DNA of 64,000 nucleotides from Varroa destructor (taxonomy: Eukaryota > Arthropoda > Arachnida > Mesostigmata > Varroidae), in NCBI RefSeq assembly GCF_002443255.2, contig NW_019211456.1:47676486-47740485 (forward strand), written 5' to 3'. The position numbers and the translations under genes were made by a program. Below, piece after piece: positions 1 through 12,600 of this stretch (the first letter of the stretch is position 1; each line of letters opens with the position of its first letter). The notes beneath the pieces were generated by a model. That model searched no databases, was not told the DNA's origin, and saw nothing but the letters and a program-made list of their open reading frames with translations.

Positions 1-3000
1 CAGATATACAGCGGTAGCATGTCCACCATCAACAGCATCAGCAGAAGTTGTCTGAGCTGCTGTTCATTGCTGCTGCTGTTGATCTGATGATACTGATGAT
101 GATGTTAGTGCTGCCGCGGCCATCGGGTGGCAAGATCGTTGGTCTTTCTGGTGTTTGCTCCTTCTTGTTCTCCTGCTTCTGCCGGCGCGAGACGCCAATA
201 GAAGCGATGCTCTAGGACTGCGCGTCCGACCGACAGGCAAAATCCTGCAGCCGCCGTGGGATCAATGAGGGGCCCACTACTACCGATTTTACTACGACGT
301 CGTAACGAACGAATGAAGTCGAATCGAAGTACCGCCGCAAGATGCGACTACGATGAAGAGCTGCGCCTCTGTCTAAGCGGTGGCTGCAGCAGCGTAGGCA
401 ACAGCGGCAGGCGTCGTCGTTGCTTCGAAATTTGGCAGCACTGCCTATATGTAGTGCTACTTTGTACTGACACAACTACTACTGCCGACGTAGCTGATTG
501 GCATAGCATACCATGCGGTTCACGCACGACGGTGGCACGGGCGCTCGCGTATATCTCTTCTAACGGCGCGCTACACGGACGAGAAGGGAACGTCATTTGA
601 ACAAAAAAGAAGGAGAAGACACCGTATGTTTGTCGTCGTCGTCGTCGTCGTGCCTTGTATTGCTCCTGCTTCTGCAGCCGTTTCTGCAGATCCTAAAGAT
701 GGTAGCCGTCGTGGTTTTAGAAAAATCTATTTTGTTACCTGGTGCAAATGGCTACCATACTGAGCAGGACCGTGGCCGTGCTGTCGCCGAAAAACTCAGC
801 GGTCAGCTAAAAGAAGGATAGAATCATACGAAGAGGTGAGGTATGTGCATGGTGATGGCAGTCAATCGAATATAGGAAGAGCTGACGTTTGCGATGGTAG
901 TTTTGGTGATTGCCAATATGAGCCTACTGCTCACTGCCACAAGAAGATAATGTCGACCCTAGAGAAGGTAGCTTGCCGTCATTGATGTCAGCGTCTGCTA
1001 AAGAAAGTTCTTTGTCTTTCATTATAGAATAAAGCAAAGCGAACCGTGAATGCGAGATATAGAAAATAGGCCAACCTATATGGAGTGGCAAAATACAGTT
1101 GTCCATATCGTGACATGACGTATTCATTGTTTTAATTTACCTTTATTTTTCTATCGTCTACATATGATTACGGAACGTGTGATATAGTCAAATGGCTGTT
1201 GATTATAGTGATAATACGTTGTTGGTGTTATAGTAGCTAGGTTAATCTGTCCCATGTATGGATACGTCGAATTTTTTGTCACCGTCGCTTAACTGAAAAA
1301 AAAACTTGTTTAAATACGATTGAAAATATTTATTTTTAATTATTTTTTTTAAATGTAATTAATTTAAAAAAAGTATTCTAAAAGGCTTCAGACCAAGCGA
1401 GAATCAGAATTCGCATCTGTAGTAAGGCAGAACACAAATTAGCTACCTGATAAGTGGCCGAAAAAGGTTACGCGGATCTCTGCAACAATACGTTCTAGGT
1501 GTTGCCAATGCCTGGTTAAAGTTAGGTAGACATAATAGATATGAATGTATCATACTGAAAATTTATCTTGCGACTTAAATATGCATCCGTCAATTTTTCT
1601 GCTATTTTATTATGCATTTGATAAAAAAAAGACGCTTTTTTTTAATTGAATAACAAAAAAATAGGTATTTATTCTTGAGTATCCCAGAGGGCGCTACCTC
1701 TTTTCCGACCGTCGAAATATCTGGGGCAGTAGCGTGGTTCTGCTTAACTGCTATACTTTGACGAGGGTCGTGTTCAAAACATATTTTAACACACATAGAT
1801 CTATAATAAGGTAATTCTGTTACAAATTTCTAGGCGATAATACTCGTCTTATATTCAGCTAAGTTACTCGTATTGATAAGTTACGCATTAACGTTCAACT
1901 TACTGGCCATATTTTGTTCTCTCATCCCCAATGTTATCAGATAAATGGCTCTGCTGTTCGTGGGTGCTTACGAGTAGTGTTAGATTTGCGTCTATTCTCT
2001 GGACTACAAACTGCTGCAGACGAACGAATACTACTGATGAATAGCGTGCCGTATATTTCAACACATTGGTTCAGTCAATCACTCTCTCTTACTCCTTCAC
2101 AGAGTATCTCTCACGTGCTTCGTTTGATCAGGACAGAAGCAACTCATCCTCATCAGACGGAAAAGCTCTCCAATTCAGGTTGATCTGATCCTTAACGGCA
2201 AGTTGAAGCTTTTGTAGACAGGCATGCGAATAGGCAGGAGCCGCCGACGGCGGCGCCCATCATTTCTCATCAGATATGTAGATTTTGCTGGGCCTTCAAT
2301 TCGATTCTTTCAGGGGATCGCAGTTGGCAGCGCGACAGTTAGGATGAACTTGAATCACGGCATCGCTAGAGACGTGGTTAGTGAACCGTGTCGGCCGCGT
2401 CGGACGAGCGAGACTCTGCAACTTCGATTGACATCGTTGTCTACCGTCAACACGGCCACCGTTGCCACCGCTGTCATCATCACAACAACAACTTCGATCT
2501 CTTCCGATCCGGCGAAGTTCATCGGAACGACACCGTCGCTGGCGCTAACCTCACCGAGCATCCTGACCCCGGCGGAAGCGCGACCCGCTTTCTCTCTCAC
2601 TCGTTTCTCTCTCTAAAAGAAGCGTTTGTTGACTAAATTTGTACGCGCACGGAGGAAGCAACGGTTCGGCAATTCGTTAACTCTTATAGAAATAGCCGAG
2701 CGCGACTGTGCTCGTGTCGAGTAACAGAATCTCTATATTATATAGCGTCAATTATCTGGAAATTAGAAACGTACATAATATAAAAGCTATACCGATTTAT
2801 TGAAAATTCACTTTTAAGTACATATACTTCCTCACATAAGTCACTACTTGGATTTTCCGCCGCCTCATTCAGCTTCAGGATCTTCCACTTAATGTCTATC
2901 CAAAGTTATCAAAGAATGAGTGAGATTTATGCTTGAATCAGGTTTATTAAAGACGTCACGCCTGTATCTACCACATTATTGCCAGTTATACATGGACACT

Positions 3001-3212
3001 TCTACTAGATATGTTGTTGTTTTCTGATTCTGTTGGACACGGTAAGGTTCCAATTCTCCTGCGCACATGAAATAGCGACAGATCTAGTACTGTGTGGACT
3101 ACAACCCAGCAGGACGCCATCGATCGATGTCTAGCAAACAAGACAAATCGTTGCTGGTGTTTTGACTCGAAAACGAACACAACATAAGTTTGCATTGCCT
3201 TACTTCTGCGCG
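1..3212. other. non-coding region with triplet-rich patches
   Basis: The sequence at 1-840 and 2220-2620 is rich in CTG, GTC and CCG triplets and holds several overlapping open frames of low-complexity composition; none resembles a known protein. A pure (GTC)n tract occupies 632-651. The stretch from 840 to 2220 is A/T-rich with nothing recognised. Confidence 0.5.
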
Positions 3213-3253
3213 ATCAGTCCTCGCGTACTACCTCTATAGGTAGTAGGACTGAT
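3213..3253. other. compact imperfect inverted repeat (hairpin)
   Basis: ATCAGTCC and ACTACCT on the left pair with AGGTAGT and GGACTGAT on the right, around a CTAT loop and an internal loop of 6 versus 1 nt. That is 15 pairs in 41 nt. No open frame or repeat explains it. The function is unknown. Confidence 0.6.
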
Positions 3254-6200
3254 TGAACAGCCAGGCTGTATACAGAAGACTGTTCTAAACATCGAACTTC
3301 GTTCCCTAGGCCGCCGTGCTATTGCGAAGCTTAGCGTCGAGTTGTTGTCCGGCTGGCGCGACATGGATAATCACTGACTTTAACTCGCGACTTTCTTCGC
3401 GTGCAGTTTTCGATGCTCAAGCGCCGCTGACGCTGTTAGTTGAGTCCACCATCACGTCTCGGCTCCATCTCTGGCAAACGTACACAGTCGGAATGGCTGT
3501 TCTAAGACGGGGGTCATTGCTAAAGCATCGCTTTTCGGAAGCCTTGTACTTTGTTTTTACTGTCGGTCCTTTCTGGATAGCCAGCCAACAGAGTACAGAT
3601 AAGTTCTTGAACGGAGTTACGCCACAAACCAAGAAGAGATATACACACACACACACACACTCACACGCACATATACACACAAAATGCATGCGGAGAGTCG
3701 AATTTCTGAACAGCATAAACACACACATAGCCTGATGAACAGATTTTGTAAATATATATATATAAAAAAAAAAAGGCTGAAAACGAGAAAGACGCTGCAG
3801 AGGGCTAATAGAAAAGATCGAACGGTATCTAGTTCAGTCCGAGCGCGGCTGTTTACAGCGCATATCTGCGTAGCCGGTTGCACATGTCCAAACCGTAGTA
3901 AGGTATCGATTTGACAAACTGATTGAAACGATTTGTCCATTCCGGGCTGGGAAGGTTTATAAATCAGCTGAAATTTGGGCTCTGGGCAGTTTTTGCTCTA
4001 CTGGATGTTTTACGCGGCTTCAATGCCTCTTTTCGCGCAACACCCCACATTGCTACCTCGGCAATATTTTGCAAGTACAAAAATGGTGATGGATGTAATG
4101 TATAGAAGCTATTTGATAAGGCCGATAAGTAACAGGTAGCACGAGCAGATTACTATAGGCGCATTTCAGGCTTTTTTTTTTTTTTTTTCGTTTAGCGCTC
4201 ACAGAACTTCACTATCTTCCAATAATAAGATCTTTTGCTAAGCAGCGACTGTGGCCATTCGAAGTCGTTGCTATTGGTGCTGTCGTTGTTGTTTGTTTCG
4301 TGTCGCACGGGTCGATGCGTAGTGCGTGAACACTGCGAGTTCAAACGAAGTTTGAAAGGAAAACAGAAGCACGACAGGACACCAATAGTACAAGTTACGA
4401 TATTTTACCAACAACAAAATAAAAAAGAAAATACGGAAAATGTACGTTTGATTCGATCGAATGCAGATTGCAGCAGCGTATGAACAAGGGACGTAAAATC
4501 AAATAAACAGAATAACGTACGTCCGCTAAAAAATAGTATTTTGCGCACTACCGTTGTTCGTATCTTGGTATATCTGTATAGCTAGCTCGAAACAGCGTGG
4601 ACCTGCTTCTGGAGTAGCAGTGTCAATGAACGGCAATTCTACAAAGTCCATGTATGTATGTATGTGCTTGCGTCTAGCGTCGACCGCGTGAGCGGTTTTG
4701 AAGTAATATCGATAGTTCACCGGAAAACCGAAAAGGAGGCGTCTACTTCGAAAACCTGTCATGTTTCTTCCTGCACTTTTTGCCGAAAGCATATATAGTA
4801 TACAACTACCAGTACCACTGCTTAAACGCAACGAACGTAAACGCATCTACCATTGACAGAAATGTAGCACAGGCCCAAGTGTATGGCAGAATTCTGATAG
4901 CTAGGCAGCAAAGATACGACTTTTCACGATGCAAAGCGGGTTTCTAAACCCGTGTCACTTGACAGTTGTCATTGATCATAGACGTTTAAATATATAGGCC
5001 GTCAATCCTGCCTCTTCACCAACGTCGATTAAATCGGAAGTGATGGATGGCCGGCGGAAGCCAGTGGGGCACAATGAAAAAAGGTAAATACGATACCCCG
5101 TTGCAAGGCAATAAATGCGTAGGTTTATAGCATAGGGCGATAACAATCACATGAATAATGGTGGTCCTATTGCCGCCGCTGGTAGCGTCGAAAGCGGCTG
5201 CAGTTTTCCCTAGCTAAGTGGGTGATAAACATATATGAAATATACAAAAAGGAATATACGAAAGGCACTCCTATTATGATTCGTGCGATTAAACCATGTG
5301 TGATCAACACGTGGTATTATACGCCTATCAGTTGAGCGAGACAGGTGTGCTTACAAAAGCACAGCAGTCTACGGTATATGTTTCTATATAAACGTACTTG
5401 TTCCGCTACAACCGAGTCTGCCATGCTGCATTAACGAAAAAAGCTGTAACACAGTAGCATAGTAAGGAGGACATTGGATATCAGCATGTATTCACGTGGA
5501 AGCCCATAGATGCATGTGATGTTTGAGTGACGCACCGGTTGCTAATGGTGCTTTCGAGCGGCTGATTGCGGCACAAATGACGTCCACAGTGGACATATAA
5601 GCATATTGCATATAGTCAACGGATACGCCTGCCACAGCCGTCCCAACACTTCGCGCGGTTGACGACGCGCAAAGGTGCGCTGTTCCTGTATTTTGGTGCG
5701 GTGGCAACCGCGCGTTCAGCCAAAGGGCGGCGCATAGGAGAAAATGTAACGCAAGCAGCCACGACGCCAGCTGTGGCTTATTCCAGGAACAATGCCTTCG
5801 TTCGTGAAGTCATCGTCCAACGCCATCGATGAATTAAATTTGCGCGCCGTCGACTTAGCCCCGCTAGCCCGCCAGACCAGCGTAAATTGCCGATTTCATA
5901 CGTCTAGGGCATGAAGGCGGCTGCAAGGGTGGCAGATACTGTAATCGATAGCTGTTGATTATACGACGAGTGCCCGCCGAAAAATAATCGCGGCTAAACG
6001 ACGTCGTAGAACAACTGTCAGTGGGCTCTGATAATGGGCCACACTGACAATCGTATCGATGATGGTTTAGGCAACGGCAGTATCTAGTGGCCTTAGTGGC
6101 TGGTACCGGACCTACTAGAAGCCTGATACCAATGCTGATAATAGTGATCACGATGATGACATTGTGACACCATCACTCAGAGCTCATCACACCTGTCAGT

Positions 6201-9200
6201 ACCGGTAACGGCTCGTTCATAATAAAGTAATATTTGGTACTGACGATGCAATACCACTGCCTCAGCGTTCTGTGTTAAATTTACTAATAGATGCTTGCGT
6301 ACATATTACGCTGTTCAGACAAGTTGTATAGTCGCGACCGCAATAATTATAACAGCAACCGCAGTAACATTAAGCGTAACACCGATCATATCATAAACGT
6401 CAGCGTATTAGCTACTGACGTCATAAACGAACGACGTAAATCTCAGTGTGTGATCGTATGGAGGCGTCGCATTTGGAGATGTTATATGGCTTATATATAT
6501 ATATATATATACATGCATACGAAATGACAAAGTTCATAAATATATGACAACTGCTAAAAATAGTTGGTCCGCCAAGTACCTAAGGTAGATTCTCATAAAA
6601 ATACAATATCTGTTCACTAGATATTTCGATTTATTATTTTTAACTAAAAAAATAGGTTAATCTTTATTTCTCTCATTCAAGTCTAAGGTACAATGATCTA
6701 CTAGAGGTTTGCATTGGAACTCATATTGTTTCTGTAAGCTGTCCTTTCTTCCACATTGGTTGAGACCTTTTCTAAGCTATTTTTACCATGCTTTAATGTC
6801 GTTTAACCAACGGATCCGCCGACAGATGAATTCTTGTAGGCCAGCATTTTTGCTAACACTATTTGTCTCACAAGGTGACAAATGTCACACTGATCTGATG
6901 CGATACGTAGAAATGAACCAAACGCTTACATCATTGAATCTACCAGCATCGCGTTGATGTCAAAAAAATACGATTACCATAGCGAGAGCATGTTGTTTCT
7001 CATCATGCATGCCTTATTGATCCTATCATGTTGTTTTGGCCTGCTGGTGGAGCCCCTCAGGGCCCAAGTACGCATGTACACTATACGACGAGTTTGTCTA
7101 ACTTTCGCTTGTTCCGCATCATCATCACCACCAGTCATCTTCGATGTTATTCAATGATGCTGGTTGTAATGGTCATTGCCTGGATTCAATAAATGAATGA
7201 ACGCGTGAAGCGCTTCAATCCGATGCAGCTCCTTCTTGCCCCTTCCTTTTCGACTCTATGTACTGCTCCACCCCGTAGCAATCTGGATCTACAACTACCA
7301 GAGTACTCGTAATACAAATGGCTTCGTATTGGTGATTTTTCCTCGCTTTCGTTTCGTTGGTCGAACCGGCTTGACTATTATCGTACGACACACCAGGACA
7401 CGATCTGCTACTGAAATTACCTGCTACGACCTGACACATATACACATAACCACGTGATCAAGGATTTCATTTCCCTATACTTGTCGTGGCTAGCATTTTT
7501 GACAAACATTTTTGATGCGACGCTCTAAACTGTATTCGTGTACAGTATAAACTATTGCCAATTCGAATTCCTCGAACCGAGATCTATTCTAGAGAGAAGT
7601 ATCTTTATAAGTCTGTGTTGTCTCGGTAAGTTCATAAATATATTTATATAGTATATTAATATGTAATAGAGTTAATCACGGTACCGCACCAATTTGCATG
7701 TGCCCAGTTAGATTCGGACGGGAAACGTGTTGCCCCTGAATCTCCAGCACTATTGCCACTCCATCTCGATTAACGGAGTCATACACGAAAGTAAATATGA
7801 GCGTACCGACAGACAGGCATACTTGCATAAGCACAAGCCGAGTAAATGAAAATACTACAAAAAAATAGCAGCCGATGAACATTCAAATACGTTAGAGAGA
7901 AAACAGACAACGAACTAAATTGACGCTGACACTTTTGTACATCGGACTTTCTCAACTACTAACGTATTATCTACGCATCATCAGCAGATAGACACACTCA
8001 GAAAAACGCACTATAGAGCGCACGACAAGAGGCATGCATGCATGCGTGCGTGCGTGCGTGCGTACGTATGTGTGTATGGGCTCGTGTCGTTTGTCGGTAT
8101 TCGATAGCCGTAGTACGTTTTGCTTCTACCAGCACCGGCATCGCCACCATTACGATTTTAGCTACGACCTATCGGTCAGCTAATACCTGTCAGTTACTTA
8201 GTACGAGAAAGATGAATTAAAGTCCGACTCCAGCAGCTTCGAAACGCGTCTGTGAAACAGTGAAAAAATCGACGGCGAGAGAGGAAAACCTCTGCTGGAG
8301 AGCTGACTGGTTCGTCTGTTGTGGCCGATGATGATGTTGTTGTTGTTGACGCATATGATGATGATTATGATCGTGATGATCTCGTATTTGGCCTGTTAAG
8401 TTGGTAGTATATCCGTATGCTTTAAGGATCTGTCTTTAAGTGCGGCCGTCCATCTGTCTCTCTGCTATGTGTATGGTATCGTATGCTGTAGACGACGACA
8501 ACATGAATTGAGCTAGAATGTCACGCGCTGGGGGCCAGCGTCTGGACCAATGCTTGACGCTAAAGTCACGATCCCAACATTTCGCCATTGCTGCTACTGC
8601 TGCCACCGCTTGAGTTGGATCGTTGATTCGGGTTGTCTTCGTTTGCTTTGCCACTGTTCAATGGCAATAGTTACATCAACATCAGCAGCAGCAGCAGCAG
8701 TCGCCACCGTTGTAGCAACGGGAGCAGAAGACGTGCGATGGCTCCTCCTGTTGTTGAGACGGTAAGCCTCTCATCCTCCTATTTAACTAGTGCTGATGAC
8801 GCTGTAGAATAGAATGTACGTAGATGGATGAACAAGACCACAACAACAAGGTATGAAACGACAGCAGTCGTTTTACACTCTTATAGATACGTGTACATAC
8901 GTAGTAGAAATAGTGGTCGCGTCGTCGTCGTCTATGTTGATCCTGCCCCGCCTTCGACGAGATCGAGCCGAAAGAAAGATTCCCAGTCGTGAGCTTGATG
9001 CCGAAACTGTGTTGAGATATTGATTTCGTCGAATGAGAACGAGCTGCGGCCGGCCCCCTGAGTACGACGTCGCTGCCGTTCATCTGTAGCGTTTTATTGG
9101 AAAACCAATGTCCTGACGCACCGCTCTACACAACGATTTTTTCGAGAAGGCAATTTTGGTTAGGAATTAGTCAGATATTAGAGAGCAGTTGTAAAAAATT

Positions 9201-10315
9201 GCTGAAACTGCATAGCCAGCGTTCTACATATCTTGTAAAGACTTCGAACAACCATGAATAGAATCGGGGGGCTGAAAGTTTGGGAAAACGTTCGCGTTGA
9301 GCGCGTCACGTTGAAGCGAAATGTTATAGAGGACGACACTGAGCATCGAGAATAGAAGCAACGTTCACGTCGAAAAATACGTGTATACCTTCTCGCCTAA
9401 CCCAAAAAAAACCTATATAAACGAGGAGGCTGTGTTAGGGCTGTATCGAATACGGCTCATCTGGAAATAGCGATTTTTATTTGAAATACATGGATTTTGC
9501 ATCATGACTAGCAATAACATCTGGTGGAGTTCGAATAGGTGGGCCGCATTTGGCGTACTATGAATTCGACGCATATGGGTGGGTTTTACTTGGCGCTTGC
9601 CGCCACCAGGCCGCCAGGACTCTTGCCGAAGACCAAGGTTAGTTAGAAGCAACAATTATATACATTTGAAACTAACGCTGACAATTTTCGATCTCTTTCA
9701 GTTGTTCCAACAAGTTTAACAAGAACAGTACTAGAGCTTCCGGTATCGTAAAACAATGCCTGCTAACCTTATGGATAAAATCGCTTTCGATACGGGTGAT
9801 GACGGTTATTTCCTATTTTAACATGACACGGATGACGCTATTTTCCCAGGTCCGTCTTCTCCTGAAAGTCGGCTATTTTCGACGAGCCCCTATCCTTTTT
9901 CGCTATTTCGCTCGTACATCGTTGTTTTTCTTCGTGTCGTTATTTCCGTCAAAACAAATATGCTCACACGCGACCTTTTTTGCTGAAAGAAAGGCGAAAG
10001 CATGCCGCCATTCAGTTTTTCAAAAGGCAAAAAAACATGAACTCAAATAAAGAATATAAAGAAGATCGTTTAGCGACAACGTCAAATGATCTGGACAACT
10101 CAGGCTCTTTTTATTACGACCTCTGCTTCTGGTCCTTCAACCCAAGAACTCGCTCGTTCCGCTCTTCCTTCATTTTTCTACCCTTCGACTGGCTGAAATA
10201 GTATTAAGCGAACGAAAGCCTGCGCCTTTATTTCATCACCTGGCTCGCGCCGTCAGCCTCAAATCTACTGTTTGCCATGGCTTGTACTATCTGCTTTTAA
10301 AGTTTCTCTGAAGAC
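3254..10315. other. non-coding region with microsatellites
   Basis: Contains (CA)n at 3643-3660, T17 at 4172-4188, (TA)n at 6492-6511, a GCAT/GCGT tract at 8032-8075 and (CAG)6 at 8683-8700. The open frames here are short and mostly read through repeats. I see no gene. Confidence 0.5.
8032..8075. repeat. GCAT/GCGT tetranucleotide repeat
   Basis: GCAT units pass into GCGT units and then GTAC/GTAT, a decaying tetranucleotide array of alternating purine and pyrimidine. Confidence 0.93.
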
Positions 10316-10505
10316 AAGGCACTTGGCGAGTGGACCCCTATTTTTTCCACGATACTATGCGCGACCAATGCAACGAGGACCCTCATTGATGGCGTCAGTA
10401 GCAGCTTATGGATAATATGTGCATACATAGATGACATTTTGGCCACAGGCTACCAGTACGGGCGGATCTACCTGAACTAGAGATGCAGGCTGCCAAAAAG
10501 ATAAA
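10316..10505 (+). pseudogene. decayed Ty3/gypsy retrotransposon reverse transcriptase fragment
   Basis: At 10421-10450 the plus strand reads AYIDDILATG. This is the catalytic box of LTR-retrotransposon reverse transcriptases (the family pattern is Y-[IL]-D-D-I-L-V-T-G), with both catalytic aspartates intact. Upstream in the same frame lies TPIFSTIL and then about 30 residues whose spacing resembles the APAIFQ-to-YIDD segment of the palm domain. About 30 nt downstream, in another frame, come LPELEMQAAKKINE-like residues where the family has a helix after the box. A stop and a frameshift follow at once, and I found no protease, RNase H, integrase or LTR nearby. It is a dead, truncated copy. Confidence 0.6.
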
Positions 10506-12339
10506 CGAACAGAACAATATAAATAATAATGCGTGTGTTCGTAAGAAAATTATGTCGGATAAGTATGTAAAGGTATCAAATACAGAAGCTAGCTTCCGTT
10601 GCAGAGTGGATGCGTCAATACGCCGTTAATTCCACGCTCTTACCAAAACGATTTTTAGCAATAAACAAGACGCTTGGTAAGATTAAATCTATTTTTTTTT
10701 ACACTATACCTAGGATGGACATGTCTTTAGTGGTGAATCGTATCTTTGACGCAATCGTCTAAATTGTAAATAAAGTATATATAGCTGCCGTTAGCGAATT
10801 CCGCATTGTGTGATCAATTGGAGTTACTATGCGATAGCATTTACTTGATGGATACGTACCATCGCGCGCATCATACAGGAGGTAAGTTTTAATAAGGACC
10901 AGGGGAAAATGCTACACGTGAATGTGTTACATGGCCTGCTTGCATCGATTCCGGCTGTATGGTCCTTGTAAGAACAAGTTTGATATGACTGCACCATTGT
11001 TACACATCTGTAAACACATGGTTCCATTATGACTAAGCGTTGTCTCATTTAAGCGGAACCAATGTAAAGATCATGGGCAGCTTAGTTAAACGCGCGGATC
11101 AAACGCATTGCTAGCAGCAGCTAATATAACAACACAAGCAACAATGGCGACGGCTTGCTAATGTTATTAAATACGCCGTGTCGCTTTTTTGCAGTTTCGA
11201 GAAATTTCGTTAAACATCTATGGATTGAATCGAACATGACCGTCTGTTATCATACGGGACAGAATAACTGATTAATATGCAACGCGGTAATACTTTTCTT
11301 GCGTATGATGATCGAGAGCTGAAGACAAGAAGAAACCTCTATGGATGGATCATTCTTTTTATTTTCTGCAGGGATATCCACGCCTGGATGTTTAAATGTA
11401 TTCTCAGCACGAGGTTACCATTATAGTATTATTTTGATTTTCGCTTGTAAACTGTTTAGTTAGAAATAGATATAAGGCTACCTGAGTTTGTTTTCCTAAG
11501 TAAAGGGTAGATGATCGAGGATCGGCAGAATCTTGCTTGATGTAAAAACCACAACCGTAACGAAGACCTACAGGATATAGAAACAGACATACCTAATAAC
11601 GCAAACAGTGGAAAAAGTACTGCAGTTTCACTTAGTGATATACACTCAAATGTTTAAAAGTCATCTAGCGAGTATAGAACGGCATAACTACTCTCCGCAG
11701 AATACTATCGTTCGGTGCTAGTGTGTAACAGCCGCTACAAAATTACCTACCCATTATTAGCTAAATTAGCTACCCATTTCAGCTTTTTTAAGTCTATTAT
11801 GTCTCATGATTAAATGACAGTAACGATGACGGAACTTACTATCACATCCAGTTAACGAGACATGACATACATCTCTAACTTGTCAAGGACAAGAGTTCAA
11901 CGTGCGCTCGAGCTCATTCTTGTACGCAAGGCCCTTCTCTTACATCCCATTACCTCTTCAAATGCCCTTCTCCCTCTAACTGCTTTATTCCTCCACGTCC
12001 TTATACGGCTAAGCCTGTTCCCTTGCATAAACCAACTCCGCCCTAATAAAACAGGCACAAAATATTGAGCCTGATGATTCACCCCGAGGGATGGCAGGAA
12101 CAGATACGGTGCGAGTGAAAGCAAGCGTACAGACAGTTAGAACAATGTTAAAATGGTAGAAAAAATGTTTCCCTTTCTTTGTCGAACAATACGATACGGT
12201 TAGTCGAATTCGAGAGCTTCATCTCGGAGCTGCTTTTTACTAGGCTCGATCATTGACGACTGCTGCTGATGTTGACTGGCCTGATTGCTCCTTCATTGAA
12301 CGACGCCAGTGTAAGCCAGTGAATGGGTCCAGTGGTCGT

Positions 12340-12600
12340 CGGCGTCAATGAAACTGGTGGACGCTTCTCTCGTACTACGGACGCGCGCGGCCGTCACGGT
12401 AGCAGCTGCTGTCGCGTTCGTTTCATTCGCGCGCGCGTGTCGGCGGCAGCGTCGGCTTAGTCAGCTCGATCGTTCGCTTGACTGGTCGCCCGCTTGTCTA
12501 CCGTTGGCCACCGCCGACCCCTGGTGGCCACACCAGGAAGCGCGTCAAGGGAGGAAAGCAGTAAGATGGCTGCTGCCACGACAACTATCAGCCGCTGCTT
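12340..12600. promoter_or_regulatory. GC/CpG-rich, promoter-like patch
   Basis: A local rise in G+C and CpG (runs of GCGCGCG near 12388 and 12430) stands in A/T-rich surroundings. At 12563-12573 the plus strand has AAGATGGCTGC, close to the YY1/Pho site AAGATGGCNGC that often sits at transcription starts. The ATG within it opens only 21 codons. No exon could be tied to it. Confidence 0.2.

Noticed and set aside
3227..3253. Partial match to the let-7 microRNA (AGGTAGTAGG) in the right arm of the hairpin.
   Set aside because: The base before AGG is T instead of G, so the seed GAGGTAG is not present. The rest of the mature sequence does not match, and the stem is too short for a microRNA precursor.
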